DNA from: Chrysemys picta bellii
Lineage: Eukaryota > Chordata > Testudines > Emydidae
Length of the DNA: 64,000 nt
NCBI RefSeq assembly: GCF_011386835.1
Contig: NC_088795.1
Span: 100,872,434 to 100,936,433, forward strand
Direction of reading: 5' to 3'
Below, piece after piece: positions 24,720 to 35,575 of the stretch (positions are counted from its first letter, which is position 1; each line of letters begins with the position of its first letter). The notes under the pieces are model-generated. The model was not told the origin of the DNA and did not search any database. It saw nothing but the letters and a program-made list of their open reading frames with translations. The position numbers and the translations under genes are program-made.

Positions 24720-25800
24720 CACAGGGTATAAACCCGTGACCCGGCCCAGGGCCGGAGGGCTCAGAGAGGCGCCCTTCCACTAGGGGAACAAGCCCCTGGA
24801 ATGGCCCCTCTCTCTGCACCACCCCCCGGCCCGCCCGCCCGCATCATTTACCCCAGGCTTTGCCCCTTCCCTCCCTGCCGGCTCCCTGAGCAGCCCGAGG
24901 AGGCCTGAGGGGCGGGGCGAAGCTCAGCTGCTCCCGGGCATGCTCAGTGCTGCGAGGGAGCGGCGCGGCGCGGCGCGGCCCCTAGGCGGGGCGGGCTGGA
25001 AGGCGGAGGCTGTGCAGCGCGAGCTGCAGCAGCTGGGATCAGGGATGGCTCCGTGGGGATCGGCGGTGGCAGCCGAGGTCTCCCCGGCTCCCCCGATGCG
25101 GGTCGCGGCGGTCGCCCAGGGGAACCACTCCGACCTCGGTGGGTGACTCCGTTGTTTCCTTGCGCCGCGTAGGAGTTTCGTTGGGCCGGGACTGGAGCCG
25201 CCGCCCCCCGAGCTGCCTCCGGAGCACCCGCTTCCCGACCCCTGACTCTCCCCCGCCCGCCGCAGGGCCCCTCACCGCGCTTGCTTTCGCCTCCCCCGGC
25301 TGCGGCCCCCCTGAGCTGCATGCCTGAGTCCCGCCGAGCACCCCGGTGTGTGTGGCCCCGGGGGTCCGTTCCGCTTGTCCCCGGCGCCCTTCCCCTTGAG
25401 CGGGTGGGCATCCCCCGCGGGCTGCCCCAGAGCCTCGCTCAGTCCCGTCCTAGCCCAGCGATCTCCCGGGCCCCTCCTGGTTACTTCCCCCGGCTCCCCG
25501 CCCCACCCCGGCGTCCCCAAGCGCAGCGCCCTCCTCTACCCCTCTGCCTCTACCTTGCTTCCTCTTCCCTCTTACTGCGCTCCGACTTCCTCGGGGGCCG
25601 GCTCACTCGCCACTACCTGCCTTGCCTGGGCACACCCTGGGGGAACAGAGGTAGCCGGAGCTCTGGGGGTGACCCGGGTCCTTCCGGGTAGCTAGCCCAG
25701 TGCAGCCGCTTGTTACTGGGAGGCGGTGTGAGGAGGCGCTGCCTCCGGAGTCTCCTAATCTCTGCCCGAGGTGAGAGCGGCAGGCTGGGGCCACAGACCC
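24720..25800 (+). promoter_or_regulatory. RELL1: CpG island and promoter region of RELL1
   Basis: GC and CpG content rise sharply relative to the AT-rich flanks. GC boxes of Sp1 type appear at 24909-24919 (GGGGCGGGGCG) and 24985-24995 (GGCGGGGCGGG), with a GGCGC-type tandem run at about 24961-24979. No TATA box is obvious, which fits a CpG-island promoter. Coding exon 1 lies inside. The transcription start cannot be fixed from sequence alone. Confidence 0.75.
25045..25138 (+). CDS. RELL1: RELL1 coding exon 1 (N-terminus)
   Basis: RELL1 is a small single-pass membrane protein of the RELT family, known to bind RELT and the kinase OSR1 and to take part in stress and cell-death signalling. This exon gives the first 31 residues plus one base. 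ATG at 25045 starts MAPWGS, resembling the MAP start of the human protein. The donor GT at 25139 leaves phase 1, which fits exon 2 exactly (G plus GA gives Gly32). Upstream in-frame ATG 24940 would add 35 residues, and ATG 25096 would shorten the protein by 17. None of the three starts gives a textbook signal peptide. The assignment rests on phase, CpG island position and the MAP start, so it is less certain than the other exons. Confidence 0.65.
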
Positions 25801-26930
25801 TTTTTGAGGAGTTGAGTTGTATTATGTAGTCTCCGAGGTGGAAGCGAAGAAGCAGAGCTCGGTCTTGGTATTTCCTCCACGAGCAGTTGTTCTTTCTCTA
25901 GGCGGCCTTACTTTTCTGATAGTTGGAAGAGCTCCCTCCTCTCGCCCTCGGGCCCCCCGCGCAAATGAGAGTTCAACTTGGTACAGCTTCTTGTGTAATA
26001 TCCCATAACTAGAGGCACAGCTGAGGGCAGTGAGATCCCTGTAATGTTTCAAAGCTGTAGCAAGAAAGTTCTTGGCTTTTCAAGTTCACCTCATGGTGCA
26101 AGTTGCCCAATTTTTGCTAAAACAAACCTCTAAAATATTGGTTTCGTGGCTTGTTTTTTGCATTTCTTATATGAATTTGGCATGTCTGCGTTAAACTTGG
26201 GTCCAAAATTAAGTCAGTTACATACATTCCAGGTAGATGACTTCTCTTCAAAGGCTTCTTGTTGCTGCTTGAGGAAGGTAAAGTGGTCCCTGAAACAGAT
26301 GATAATAGCATCCCTTCAAATAGATGCAAACTTAAATTTGGTTCAAAGTTTAAACTTTAGTAATTGAATTTTTATAATTCATGAGAACCCTGTAGATAAT
26401 TCACATTACAAAGAAATTTCAATGAAAACTGTTGTTTTTAAACCAACATTCCTCTACATGGATTTTAACCCAAACATTGCAGTACTAATAAACTAAAAGT
26501 GGAAACTGACTTCATTGCTTTTTATTGTCCAAGATAAGAAATGCAGAAAGTAATTGGAGCATAATTAGTGACATGTAAATTTGGTTTTAAAAAATTCATT
26601 AATTTTTAAGGTCGTGTCCAGAATTCTAGGTAAAGATACTTGTTTATAGTGTGACTTTTAAATTAACTATCTTTTTGAATAGTCTTGTGGAATGGAGTTG
26701 GTAAATCCAAAGGGTTGGCTTGTTTAATTTGAAATTTTGAGTTTACTAGGGAAGGGTTAACCTAAGCAGATACCTGGGTATGATATTAAGTATTGCTCCA
26801 AGGCTTTTTACACTGTGATTTTGCAGATCTACCATTCCCAAATGGTGCAGCTGGGCTGGGGAATATAGTGGTAAAAACAGCCTAGCTTTAACTGTACTAT
26901 GGCTTCTGCTGGAGGAGCTGCACCTAAAGG
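25801..26930. other. RELL1 intron 1, proximal part, no feature
   Basis: AT-rich after the CpG island. No repeat or coding signal recognised. Confidence 0.4.
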
Positions 26931-27740
26931 TATGTCTACACCAGGGGTCATCAGCCTTTCAGAAGTGTGTGCCAAGTCTTCATTTATTTGTGGTAATTTA
27001 AGGTTTCGCGTGCCAGTAATACATTTTACATTTACGGTGGCCGGCGGATGGAACCCCAGACTAGCAGCTGGGAGCCCAGGCCAGCAGCAGCCTGCCAGAG
27101 TAATAAATCAGCTTGCGTGCCGCAGGTTGCTGACCCCTGGTCTACACTGTAGTTGGGAGCAAACCTCCCAGCCCAGGTAAATCAACTCACACTAGTGGGG
27201 CTCAAGTTAGCATGCAAAAAATAACAATATGGATGTGGTGGTTCAGCTTCTCACGCATGGGCGGTGCGTGAACCGCTAGTTGGGGGAGGCTAGCCCCCAT
27301 CCCCCCGCTTCCGCGTCACGCGCCCTCGCCCCCAACGGAGCCCAGAGCCACTCCTACCACAGCCGCAGGCCCCTGTCTTAGGCTAGTGCCCCTAGCCTCC
27401 CTTGGAGCGCTGGGAGGGTAGGTGGCGGGGCCCCAGCCACGGAGTGTTGGGAAGGCAGGCAGCCCAGCCCCATCCTGGAGCTGTGCTGAGTGGAAGCAGG
27501 AGGGGGAGCCTGGGGGCAGGGCCACGCCTGGCTGTTTGGGGATGATACCCGCCGCCTATGCTCTCAAGCCTTGGTGGGCAGTTGGGCCTGACTCAAATTT
27601 AGTTCTGTTGAGTTTGAAGACAGTTACGCTGGTGAATTCTTGGGGTGGCATATAACAAAATCAGCCCCATCTACCTGAGGCTCGCTCCCAGCTGCGGTGT
27701 AGATGAACCCTGTGGATCTGAAAGATCATAGCGTAGACAA
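26925..27740. mobile_element. Harbinger-like MITE, disrupted
   Basis: Left part GGTATGTCTACAC followed (after a hAT MITE) by TGTAGTTGGGAGCAAACCTC. The right part GCTCGCTCCCAGCTGCGGTG then TAGATGAACCC is the inverted counterpart. The GGTATGTCTACAC terminus recurs in the other Harbinger-type elements here. The middle (about 27240-27560) is a GC-rich block that looks like a separate repeat. Confidence 0.5.
26942..27139. mobile_element. hAT MITE, 198 bp, 8-bp duplication
   Basis: Starts CAGGGGTCATCAGCC and ends GTTGCTGACCCCTG. Flanked by GTCTACAC at 26934-26941 and 27140-27147. The duplicated 8-mer is itself part of a Harbinger MITE terminus, so this is a nested insertion. Confidence 0.9.
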
Positions 27741-28597
27741 AGCCTTGGAGCACACACTAACTTTTAGCGTCATATCCAAGTGTTGGCAAAGTTGACTCTT
27801 ATCTGTCAATCCCAAATTTTCATTAAAACAGGCTCATCTTCTGGAGTTACTAACTTGTATTGACTCAGGTCTTCTGCCAAGGGAACTAATTATTTTTTTC
27901 TGATGTGTGTGGGGGCAGGAGGTTGTAAGAAAAGGAGGGAATTCCCCTCCCCCCCCCCAAACATAGCCTTTCTTCTCTCCGTTTTCATGTTTATGTAAAA
28001 TACTACTGAGTAAGACTTACATTAACCTTTGTCACATCTCTACGTTGGTATATGCAATACAGGTTTGTGCATGCTATAGTTGCTGTGCAGTTTATGTGCT
28101 ATAGCTTCATGGAGAGAAACTGGCATTTATACAGATTTGTTTAATTAGCCAGAAGACTGGAATTGTGAGCATGTACAGACATTTAATGTATGTACAGTAA
28201 ATGTCTATTCAGGTTTAGTTCTGTTGAGCTCGAATATAATTATGCCGGTGAATTTTTGGAGTGGCGTACCTGAGTGGGAGGAGAGTTTAGTAACATATTC
28301 TTTTTAAAAATCAGTGCCAAGTATCATCAGATGGGCAGGACCCTGTTTCTGTAAACTGGTCTTGTAAAACATTGGGACAGGTAACTCACAAGAGATTGTG
28401 GAAGTCAGACTTACTTCCTTTCTGGGTTTATGATGAAATTCTTCCCTTCCCCTTTTCTAAAAAGACAGCTGCTCAGCTACACTTCTTCACATCTGTGACC
28501 CCCTGGATGTCAATCTTGGGGAAGTGTGCAGAGAATTACCACTATGCTTAAATTTCAGTTTTCAGTTGAGTATCAGAAATGATAGTGACAACTATCT
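27741..28597. other. RELL1 intron 1, unassigned with a short dispersed repeat
   Basis: A block TTTAGTTCTGTTGAG plus about 45 downstream bases at 28216 is similar to 27598 (TTTAGTTCTGTTGAG), both followed by GGTGAATT. A G/C-rich run lies at about 27908-27960. No gene. Confidence 0.45.
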
Positions 28598-28605
28598 TCT
28601 ATAGT

Positions 28606-29267
28606 TAAGGCCGTACCAAAGTCACGGTCCATTTTGGACAATTTCACAGTCACAGGATTTTTAAAATAGTCAATTTCATGGTTTCAAATGTTTACATCTG
28701 AAATTTCAGGGTATTGTAACCATGGGGGTCCCAACCCAAAAGGGGGTCATGGGAAAGGCTACTGTAGGGGGGGTCATGGGATCGCTACCTTTACTTCTGC
28801 ACTGCTGCTGGCGGGGGCGCTGCCTTCAGAGCTGGGCAACTGGAGAACAGCGGCTGCTGGCTGGGCTCCAAGTTCTAAAGCCAGCAGCACGAAGTGAGGA
28901 TTGCAAGGTATGGGGAGCGGGTTACCCTACGTTTGGGTTTTCCAGGCAGCCTCTCCTCCTGGATTGGGATGAGGGGTGCTGACAGCTGGGGCTGCAGCCT
29001 CTCCGCCTGGGTTGTTGTCTGTCCCAGCCAGCTACCATGGAGCTTCCTACAGCTGGGGGAGGTTCCCAGACGTGGGTCTGACCCAGCTCCCGGAGTGGCT
29101 CCTGCAAGGGAAAAGGAAGTCCTGTCCCTCCCCAGTCTGGGCTGGGATTAGCAGCTGGAGCCTGGCCCAAAGTAGGAGCCCATGGCTAGGGTGCCCCCAG
29201 CCCTGCCCCTCCCCTACAATAGCCAGATTTCATGGTCCATGATGATCATGAATTTGGTAGGGCCCTA
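28606..29267. mobile_element. hAT-type non-autonomous element, 662 bp
   Basis: Left end TAAGGCCGTACCAAA, right end TTTGGTAGGGCCCTA, flanked by the perfect 8-bp duplication TCTATAGT (28598-28605 and 29268-29275). The GC-rich interior carries overlapping open frames (28688-29242) that are not supported as genes. Confidence 0.85.
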
Positions 29268-29279
29268 TCTATAGTGTAA

Positions 29280-29515
29280 GGGCTGGTCTACACTGAAAAC
29301 TAAAGTTGGCATAGCTACACATGTCAGGGGTGTGAAAAATTCACGCCTCCTGAGAGATAGCTATGCCAATGTAACCCCCTGTGTGGACAGTGCTAGGTTC
29401 GTGGTGGAGGTAGTTTAACTGCAGTGAGGGGAGAACCCCTCCTGTTGCTGTAATGAGTGTCTACACTGAACTGCTGCAGCTGTGCCACTGTAGCATTTTA
29501 AATGTAGACATACCC
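29280..29515. mobile_element. Harbinger-type MITE, 236 bp, TAA duplication
   Basis: Starts GGGCTGGTCTACACTG and ends TGTAGACATACCC, with TAA on both sides (29277-29279 and 29516-29518). A 3-bp TWA duplication is typical of PIF/Harbinger elements. Confidence 0.8.
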
Positions 29516-29538
29516 TAAAACAGATTGTTGAAACACAG

Positions 29539-29990
29539 GGCTTGTCTATGTACAGAAGCTGTGCTGGTTTAACTAAAATAGGTTTTTAAACTGATTTTAA
29601 TTAAGCCTGTGCAAATCCCTCTGTGGTGACACAATGATTTAAAATTGTTTGCCACCTTAGCTTGTATCTGTAACTTTACCATTGAAAGCTTGAGTGATAT
29701 GAATTGGTTTTAAATCTTCAGTGTGTCTAAAGAGGGTTTTGGACAAGTTTTGCTAAATCAGTTTAAAATACCACCTTTTGTTAATCCAGTACAGTTTTGC
29801 ATGTAGACTTTGTGTAAACTGGTGTTCAAGAAAAAAGCTCAGACTAAATTACAAAAATTGTGAATAATTAGTCCCTGTCCCAAAACGCTTACAACTGAGC
29901 TTTTTGTTTGTTTGTACAGGACCTAGTGCAAGGGGGTCCTGGTCAATGAATGGGGCTTCTAGCTGCTGCTACAATAGAAATGATAGTTAA
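29539..29990. repeat. Degenerate MITE-like and CORE-SINE-like relics
   Basis: AGGGCTTGTCTATG at 29539 resembles the Harbinger MITE terminus. TTTGTACAGGACCTAGTG to about 29985 resembles the end of a MIR-like SINE. Both are old. Confidence 0.4.
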
Positions 29991-30360
29991 ATAACAACCT
30001 GGGTTCTTCCTGATTCTTGTCCTCAAGTTTCATTTTCAACCACGTGAGTCAATGAATTAAGTTTTTGGTACCCTTTCACTCTTTTTTTTTTTTTTACACA
30101 CACTGTTTTTTCCTTACTCGGAGGGGAGAAGCTCCTTCAAGTGATTGCTTCTTGATCCTTTTTTAACTGTTTCTGGGGTTGCCAAGAAAGTGGAGCAGGG
30201 CAGGAGCACTGGTGTCATCGTTCTGAGGGAGGCTCTCTTGCTTGGATGGAGGGCAGAATTAGGGGTCTGGGTTTCCTGCTACTGCTCTATTTGTGAGCCA
30301 CTTTCTACCTGTACTGGCACCTAATGCCACCTTGTTAACTTGAGAGACAAAAGGATAGGT

Positions 30361-30486
30361 AAAAAGAAGAACAGGAGGACTTGTGGCACCTTAGAGACTA
30401 ACTAAGTCTCTAAGTTAGTCTCTAAGGTGCCACAAGTCCTCCTGTTCTTCTTTTTGCGGATACAGACTAACACGGCTGCTACTCTG
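30361..30486. mobile_element. PLE-tail insertion, head-to-head inverted, 12-bp duplication
   Basis: Arms 30361-30403 and 30413-30455 are perfect 43-bp inverted copies of the GTGCCACAAGTCCTCCTGTT tail, separated by 9 bp. They are followed by GCGGATACAGACTAACACGG and a TACTCTGA end. The flanking duplication AAAAGGATAGGT (30349-30360 and 30487-30498) is perfect. The tail is the one that ends the Penelope-like element at 39283. Confidence 0.85.
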
Positions 30487-30498
30487 AAAAGGATAGGT

Positions 30499-32217
30499 GC
30501 ATTTTTAGATATATAAATACATACAATTTTTTTGTCCCTTTCTGTGCAGTTTGGAGTTTGAGTGTTCACTCTTCTCCACAACTGGACTTTAACATTTCTT
30601 TCAGTGTTGATGTTTCATAGTCGTTCTCTGGATGTGCAGGCCACCATGGTTTTTCAGCCTCTACTGAAAATAGATTCCAATAAAATGTGCCACTATCTTT
30701 TTTTCAAATGGTGGTGAGTCAGCATTATAGATCTGAGACTTCTTCAGTTTAAATGAAATTCTCTTACTTAGGTGGGAGTCTTTAGTATTTGTTTTTCTTC
30801 TCATGGCCCAGTTATTGTTCCCTTTCAAGTTATTAAGGAAGGATATTACATACTTGCAATGTTTTCCAAGTGCTTAATTTTAAACTGCTAACACAGGACA
30901 TAAATTAAAATCAATGCTAATGATGTGGCACCCCTGAGCACGAGGAAGGAGAGGGAAAAATAAAAATGTAAAATGTTAACTCACAGCCAAAAGTAAAGTT
31001 TGAATCTTAAATAACTATTGTGTTTTAAAAGGTTACAAACTAAGTTTTTGAAAGCAGCCTTTCTAATAAACAACTTCAAGGGGATGAAATCTTGTGTTCT
31101 GAGATGTCTGTAGTTAAATATCTGCGATAACATAAGAAAAGAAACTGCATTATATTTTCTTGGCTTAATAAGCCTTACGGGGGAAGTGAACAAAAACTTG
31201 AGTATGTAGTTCACCAGCTCTAACTTGGGCTGTTTGGCTGACTGAGGCTCGGGCTGTGCTTCAGCAGCAGGAGTTCTGCAGCAGTGCTGCTATAGTATAT
31301 ATGCTTTCTGCAGTGACAGAAGGGGTTTATCCATCGCTGTAGTAAATCTATCCCCTTGAGGGGCTGTAGCGAGGCAGACAGAAGAATCCTTCCATTAACC
31401 TAAGGGTGTCTATACTGGGGCATAAATTGGCTTAAGTACTCCTAATGAATTTTTCACACCCTTGAGCGATGTTGCCAAGTTTTAATTGTAGACCAGGCTC
31501 TACATATCTGAACTGGAAAAAACAGGAAACACAGCTCATGTTCATCCATTTCTTAGAATCTGTAGAATCAGTCTAGGGACTTTGAAGTAGTCAGTGATGT
31601 GTGGGCTATACACTGATGCATAGCTAGTTATGCTTGCTTCTAACAGAACATAGACCTTGCTTGGAAGGCAGCAACTGGAGGCTATTTTTCTTTCACAGGA
31701 GTCCTGCAGTAAAGCCCTGGTTGAAAATGTTGGGCAGACACTTTAACCACTATTGCACTGAATTCAGAAATAAGTAGGGCTTGGGGAAGAAACTGAACTA
31801 GGTAGAGGCTTTGCATCTGATATCTAAGTTAGTCTGTGGCCACTCTTGCTGATGGCTGCTCTGATACTTTTTCCTAAAAAATTACAGTAATTAACTTCAG
31901 GAAAAACAAATCAATTTACATGTCCAAATCCTAGTAATTTATATAATTAACTAGCAAGTCTTCTGTGAAAAGTGATATTTGTATGTTTGTTAATATAACT
32001 TTTCACAGCCTCCCAGCTAGCTAAGACAAGGGACTGACCTCTGCTAGTGGCCCCAGCAACCAACACCAAGGTGGCTCATTTAGGAGGCGGGGCTGCTGCT
32101 TTGCTTCTCCCTCCCCAATCACCAACCAGGAGGCTGTTGTGGTTGCAAGAAAAGTTGCTCGTAGCCACATTTGAAAAACAGTACTTCCTCTGATAGGAGG
32201 AGCTGAATTTGGCTGAA
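30499..32217. other. RELL1 intron 1, mostly unassigned
   Basis: A Harbinger-MITE-like remnant lies at about 31398-31500 (GGGTGTCTATACTGG ... TTTTTCACACCC ... TAGACCAGGCT). Nothing else recognised. Confidence 0.4.
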
Positions 32218-32230
32218 CTGTATCAATACT

Positions 32231-32580
32231 AAAAAAAAGAACAGGAGTACTTGTGGCACCTTAGAGACTGACAAATGTATTTGAGCATAAGTTTTCGTGG
32301 GCTACAGCCCACTTCATCGGATGCATGTAGTGGAAAATACAGTAAGAAGATATATATACACACACACAGAGAGAACATGAAACAATGGATGTTACCATAC
32401 ACACTATAAGGAGAGTGATCAGTTAAGGTGAGCTTTTTATCAGCAGGAGAGAAAAAGAACTGTTTGTAGTGGTAATGAAAATGGCCCATTTCCGGCAATT
32501 GACAAGGAGCTATGAGGAACTGGGTGGGGGGGAATAAGCATGGGGAAATAGTTCTACTAACACGGCTGCTACTCTGAAAC
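32231..32580 (-). mobile_element. PLE 3'-end insertion with hammerhead-like motif, 13-bp duplication
   Basis: The minus strand matches the 3' end of the Penelope-like element (38990-39283), including the TG-rich tract and the GTGCCACAAGTACTCCTGTT tail. The last about 30 bases (ACTAACACGGCTGCTACTCT) are in plus orientation, so the insertion is partly inverted. The flanking duplication CTGTATCAATACT (32218-32230 and 32581-32593) is perfect. Confidence 0.85.
32286..32320 (-). ncRNA. Hammerhead-ribozyme-like motif (degenerate)
   Basis: Minus strand: CCGATGA (32320-32314), stem GTGGG/CCCAC (32312-32308 with 32301-32297), GAAA, then ACTTATGCTC. Core base U4 is C, and one stem III pair is broken (G to A), so activity is unlikely. 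Confidence 0.45.
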
Positions 32581-32593
32581 CTGTATCAATACT

Positions 32594-33816
32594 GTTCATA
32601 AGGCCTGTAGGAGGGGAGCTGTATGAAGAATATCAGCAGGCTGCAGTTTGATCATCTTTAGTTTTAATGCTAATTACGTCAGACTATCAAGAGGCAGTTT
32701 TCTTAAATAATATAAACAAATAAATAAAACAAACAACTTTATTTCCATGCTTGTATTACCAGTGTGATAATACAAATCTCTGAACTATACAGAGGGACAA
32801 ACTGCTACTTCAGGTGTACTCAGCTTAATCAATTGTAAATATTGATTGTTGCAACAAAGAACCCTGAAAGGACACACCAGAAGATCCATGGGACTAAAAC
32901 TAGACACAGTTTGAAAAGCAGACATAAAATAGAATTCTGTGCCAATGAATGAAAGAAGATTAAAGCATTGTTTAAAGGATATTTTATGTTTAGTAAAAAA
33001 ACAAGCTGATGGCAAGTGCTTTAAGTAATCAGACTTGCATTACAGTGGTAGATTTATCAAGTTACAGTATGAGAGACTTGGAAAAATAAAGAAAATATAG
33101 TATTTAATCTCTGGTTTTGTATAGTCTGTATTAAAAAAAACAAAAACAGATTCGATCTTTATTGCAAAGAGGGTTTATTCTGAGAGAATCTGAATCCATA
33201 TTAAACAGCTTCAAAGTACTGTATACATCAATTTGACCAGTAATTCTCATTCTATTTTATTAGAGGGTTGCAAATCCTCCATTCAAACAAACGTAGGTGG
33301 GTGGGTCATTGATGGGACAGCCTGGTGCTCAAGAGTACAGAGTTTTTGTTATTATGGTGCCAAATATGAAATCTGTTTCATAATACTAAACAAGTGTTCT
33401 GTGAGAAAGAAACTTGATCACTCAATAAACTACTGCAAACTTTAGAGCTGCTTTGGACATTGCAGGAGGGGAACCATTCTGTCCCATCTGCTTTCCTTGA
33501 ACTGCCAAAAGAATGGACAGTGACTGGAGGCTAATGATGGTTCTGTGGAAGAAGAGCAGCAGTATCTGAGAGATGACAGAAGGGATAAAGGCAATATTAA
33601 TGCTAGCAGAGGCCAGACTCTAGGACCTTGAGATGTGGAGGATCCCAGAACTCAGGCTGCAGCCTAAGCCCAAATGTCTATGCCTCAATTAAACAGCCCC
33701 ATAGCCTGCGCCCTGCGAGCCCAAGTCAGCTGACATGGGCCATCAGTGGGTTTTTAATTGCAGTGTAGACATAACCCCTAGTTAACAGATCTGATACGTC
33801 ATACATCTTGAGAAGA
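32594..33816. other. RELL1 intron 1, unassigned
   Basis: A GTGTAGACATAACCCC end at about 33760-33776 suggests a Harbinger MITE relic (left part near 33680). No gene. Confidence 0.4.
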
Positions 33817-33824
33817 CTATAGGA

Positions 33825-34116
33825 TAGGGGTTGACAACCTTTCAGAAGTGGTGTGCCGAGTCTTCATTTATTCACTCTAATTTAAGGATTCACGTGCCAG
33901 TAATACATTTTAATGTTTTTAGAAGGTCTCTTTCTATACATCTATAATATATAACTAAACTATTGTTGTATGTAAAGTAATAAGGTTTTTAAAATGTTTA
34001 AGAAGCTTCATTTAAAATTAAATTAAAATGCAGAGCCTCCTGGACCGGTGGCAAGGACCTGGGCAGTGAGCGTGCCACTGAAAATCGGCACGCGTGCCAT
34101 AGGTTGCCTACTCCTG
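33825..34116. mobile_element. hAT MITE, 292 bp, 8-bp duplication
   Basis: Starts TAGGGGTTGACAACC and ends GTTGCCTACTCCTG; duplication CTATAGGA at 33817-33824 and 34117-34124. Same family as 26942-27139 (shared TTTCAGAAGTG and GCGTGCCA-type blocks) but with a longer interior. Confidence 0.9.
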
Positions 34117-34845
34117 CTATAGGATGTCAGAAGGTTGCGAATAAGCAGAACATATCTCTGAAAGAAAAATAATTTACAACATGAGTGATTTGCCTAGGAT
34201 TTTTGGTAAAATATAGAGTCCATACCTAAGCAAGGTTGGCTCTGGCTTAATTTGCCAATGCGAGTATCTGTGTAATTCCACCTCCCTCCACAGAACCAGC
34301 ATTATGGAATTAATCTACATTTTCTACCTTTGGTTGAACACTAAGCATTTCTGATTATCTCAGTTTTCAGACTCCTGGGGTGTCATAATTTCATAATTTA
34401 CCATAGTCCTCCGGGATAAATAAGATCTGACTTTCTAGAGTGCAAAAGGTAACTTTTTGTTGGCCCCTATTTCAGGCTTTCTTTATACATCACAAAGAAG
34501 AAAACTAAGGCACAAGTCCAATTTTTTCCCTCGGGGTGGGTGGGGTCATGTTGTTCAGGGGGAAGGAAGCAAACACCATTGTTGATGACCTGCAATACTG
34601 TAACCTGCTTATGGAATGTCAGTAAAGCGGGGGATATGTTAATACAGAAGCTAGACTGTTCTTGGTGCTGGGTTGGAAACTTAAGTTAACAAAACTCTCT
34701 GACTTGTGTTCCATAAGTAATATGGATGAATTGGTGTGTGTTTTACTAATGAGCTGCTTAGTAAAAGTGGTGGTGGTGGGGAACTCCTTCTTAAGAAAAA
34801 AGAACTATAAATATGTTTAATTGTATTCTTGAAGGGACTAAATAG

Positions 34846-34849
<4 letters not shown>

Positions 34850-34917
<68 letters not shown>
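34850..34917. repeat. (CA)n microsatellite, about 34 units
   Basis: Uninterrupted AC dinucleotide run. It produces the Val-Cys repeat open frame on the minus strand, which is not a gene. Confidence 0.97.
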
Positions 34918-34919
<2 letters not shown>

Positions 34920-35099
34920 TTTTCTTCCTTTCTAGTTTTAGCACTTCTTGTTAAACTACTATCCAAAGAGGTTGCCTCCTCAAATCCTTCCCTTGACAAC
35001 GTTAATGTTTTTGATGTGTCTAGTCATATCCACTAGTTAATGCCAACTGAGTCCTATTTAATAAGGTAGTGTCTTTTAAACATGATGATGTTAACCTGT

Positions 35100-35323
35100 T
35101 GTAAGAGCTTCGCCGCTCTGGCCGGGGGCAGGTTTGTTTCCCGCCCCCCCCCCCCCCCCTTGCTGCTCTGGCCAGCCGGTTTGTCCCTCTCCCTCCCTCC
35201 CCCCCCCCCTGCTTGCCACTCCGGCCGGGGGCAGGTTTATTTTACTCCTCCCCTCCCCCCTTTTGCTGCTCCGGCTGGCCGGGTGTTTTTTGCTTGGGGC
35301 GGCAAAAAAGCCAGAGCCGGCCC
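35100..35323. repeat. GC-rich non-autonomous element with internal tandem copies
   Basis: Three related copies of a unit beginning near GCTCTGGCC/CTCCGGCC followed by a C-rich run (35115, 35164, 35218, partial 35268). It ends in AAAAAAGCCAGAGCCGGCCC, a hAT-like MITE terminus. The left end is not resolved. Confidence 0.5.
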
Positions 35324-35344
35324 TATGTCAGCCCCGCGGCAGGC

Positions 35345-35575
35345 TGACAGCCAACAAGCAATGCAAGTAACGCAGTGTCTACATGAACACTGTGTCACCC
35401 TAACTACATAGACTTAAGTGCTACATCTCTTGCATAGGTGGAATTACGTCAGTGTGATGGGCGACTTACATCATTGGGAGCACCATTGTAGGGTAGACAC
35501 TGACAGAGGTCGACATAAGCTGCCTTACATCGACCTAAATGTTACTTCTACAGCACAAACTATGAGTGTTACCTT
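35345..35575. repeat. Harbinger-MITE-like relic
   Basis: Contains the inverted pair AGGTCGACATAAG ... TTACATCGACCTAA (35508-35541) seen in Harbinger-type MITEs, plus GTGTCTACATG near 35376. Ends unclear. Confidence 0.45.

Noticed and set aside
24940..25044. Upstream in-frame ATG as the RELL1 start
   Set aside because: It would add 35 residues with no counterpart in the human protein as I recall it. The MAP start at 25045 matches better. Kept only as an alternative.
25139..25695. Several long open frames on both strands around the CpG island
   Set aside because: High GC content lacks stop codons by chance. They overlap each other on opposite strands, show no domains, and lie downstream of the RELL1 exon 1 donor.
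30361..30486. CRISPR-like or palindromic regulatory array
   Set aside because: Only two inverted arms exist, with a target duplication. The sequence is the PLE tail.
34681..34944. 87-codon frame with a Val-Cys run
   Set aside because: It is a read-through of the (CA)n microsatellite and has no other coding sign.
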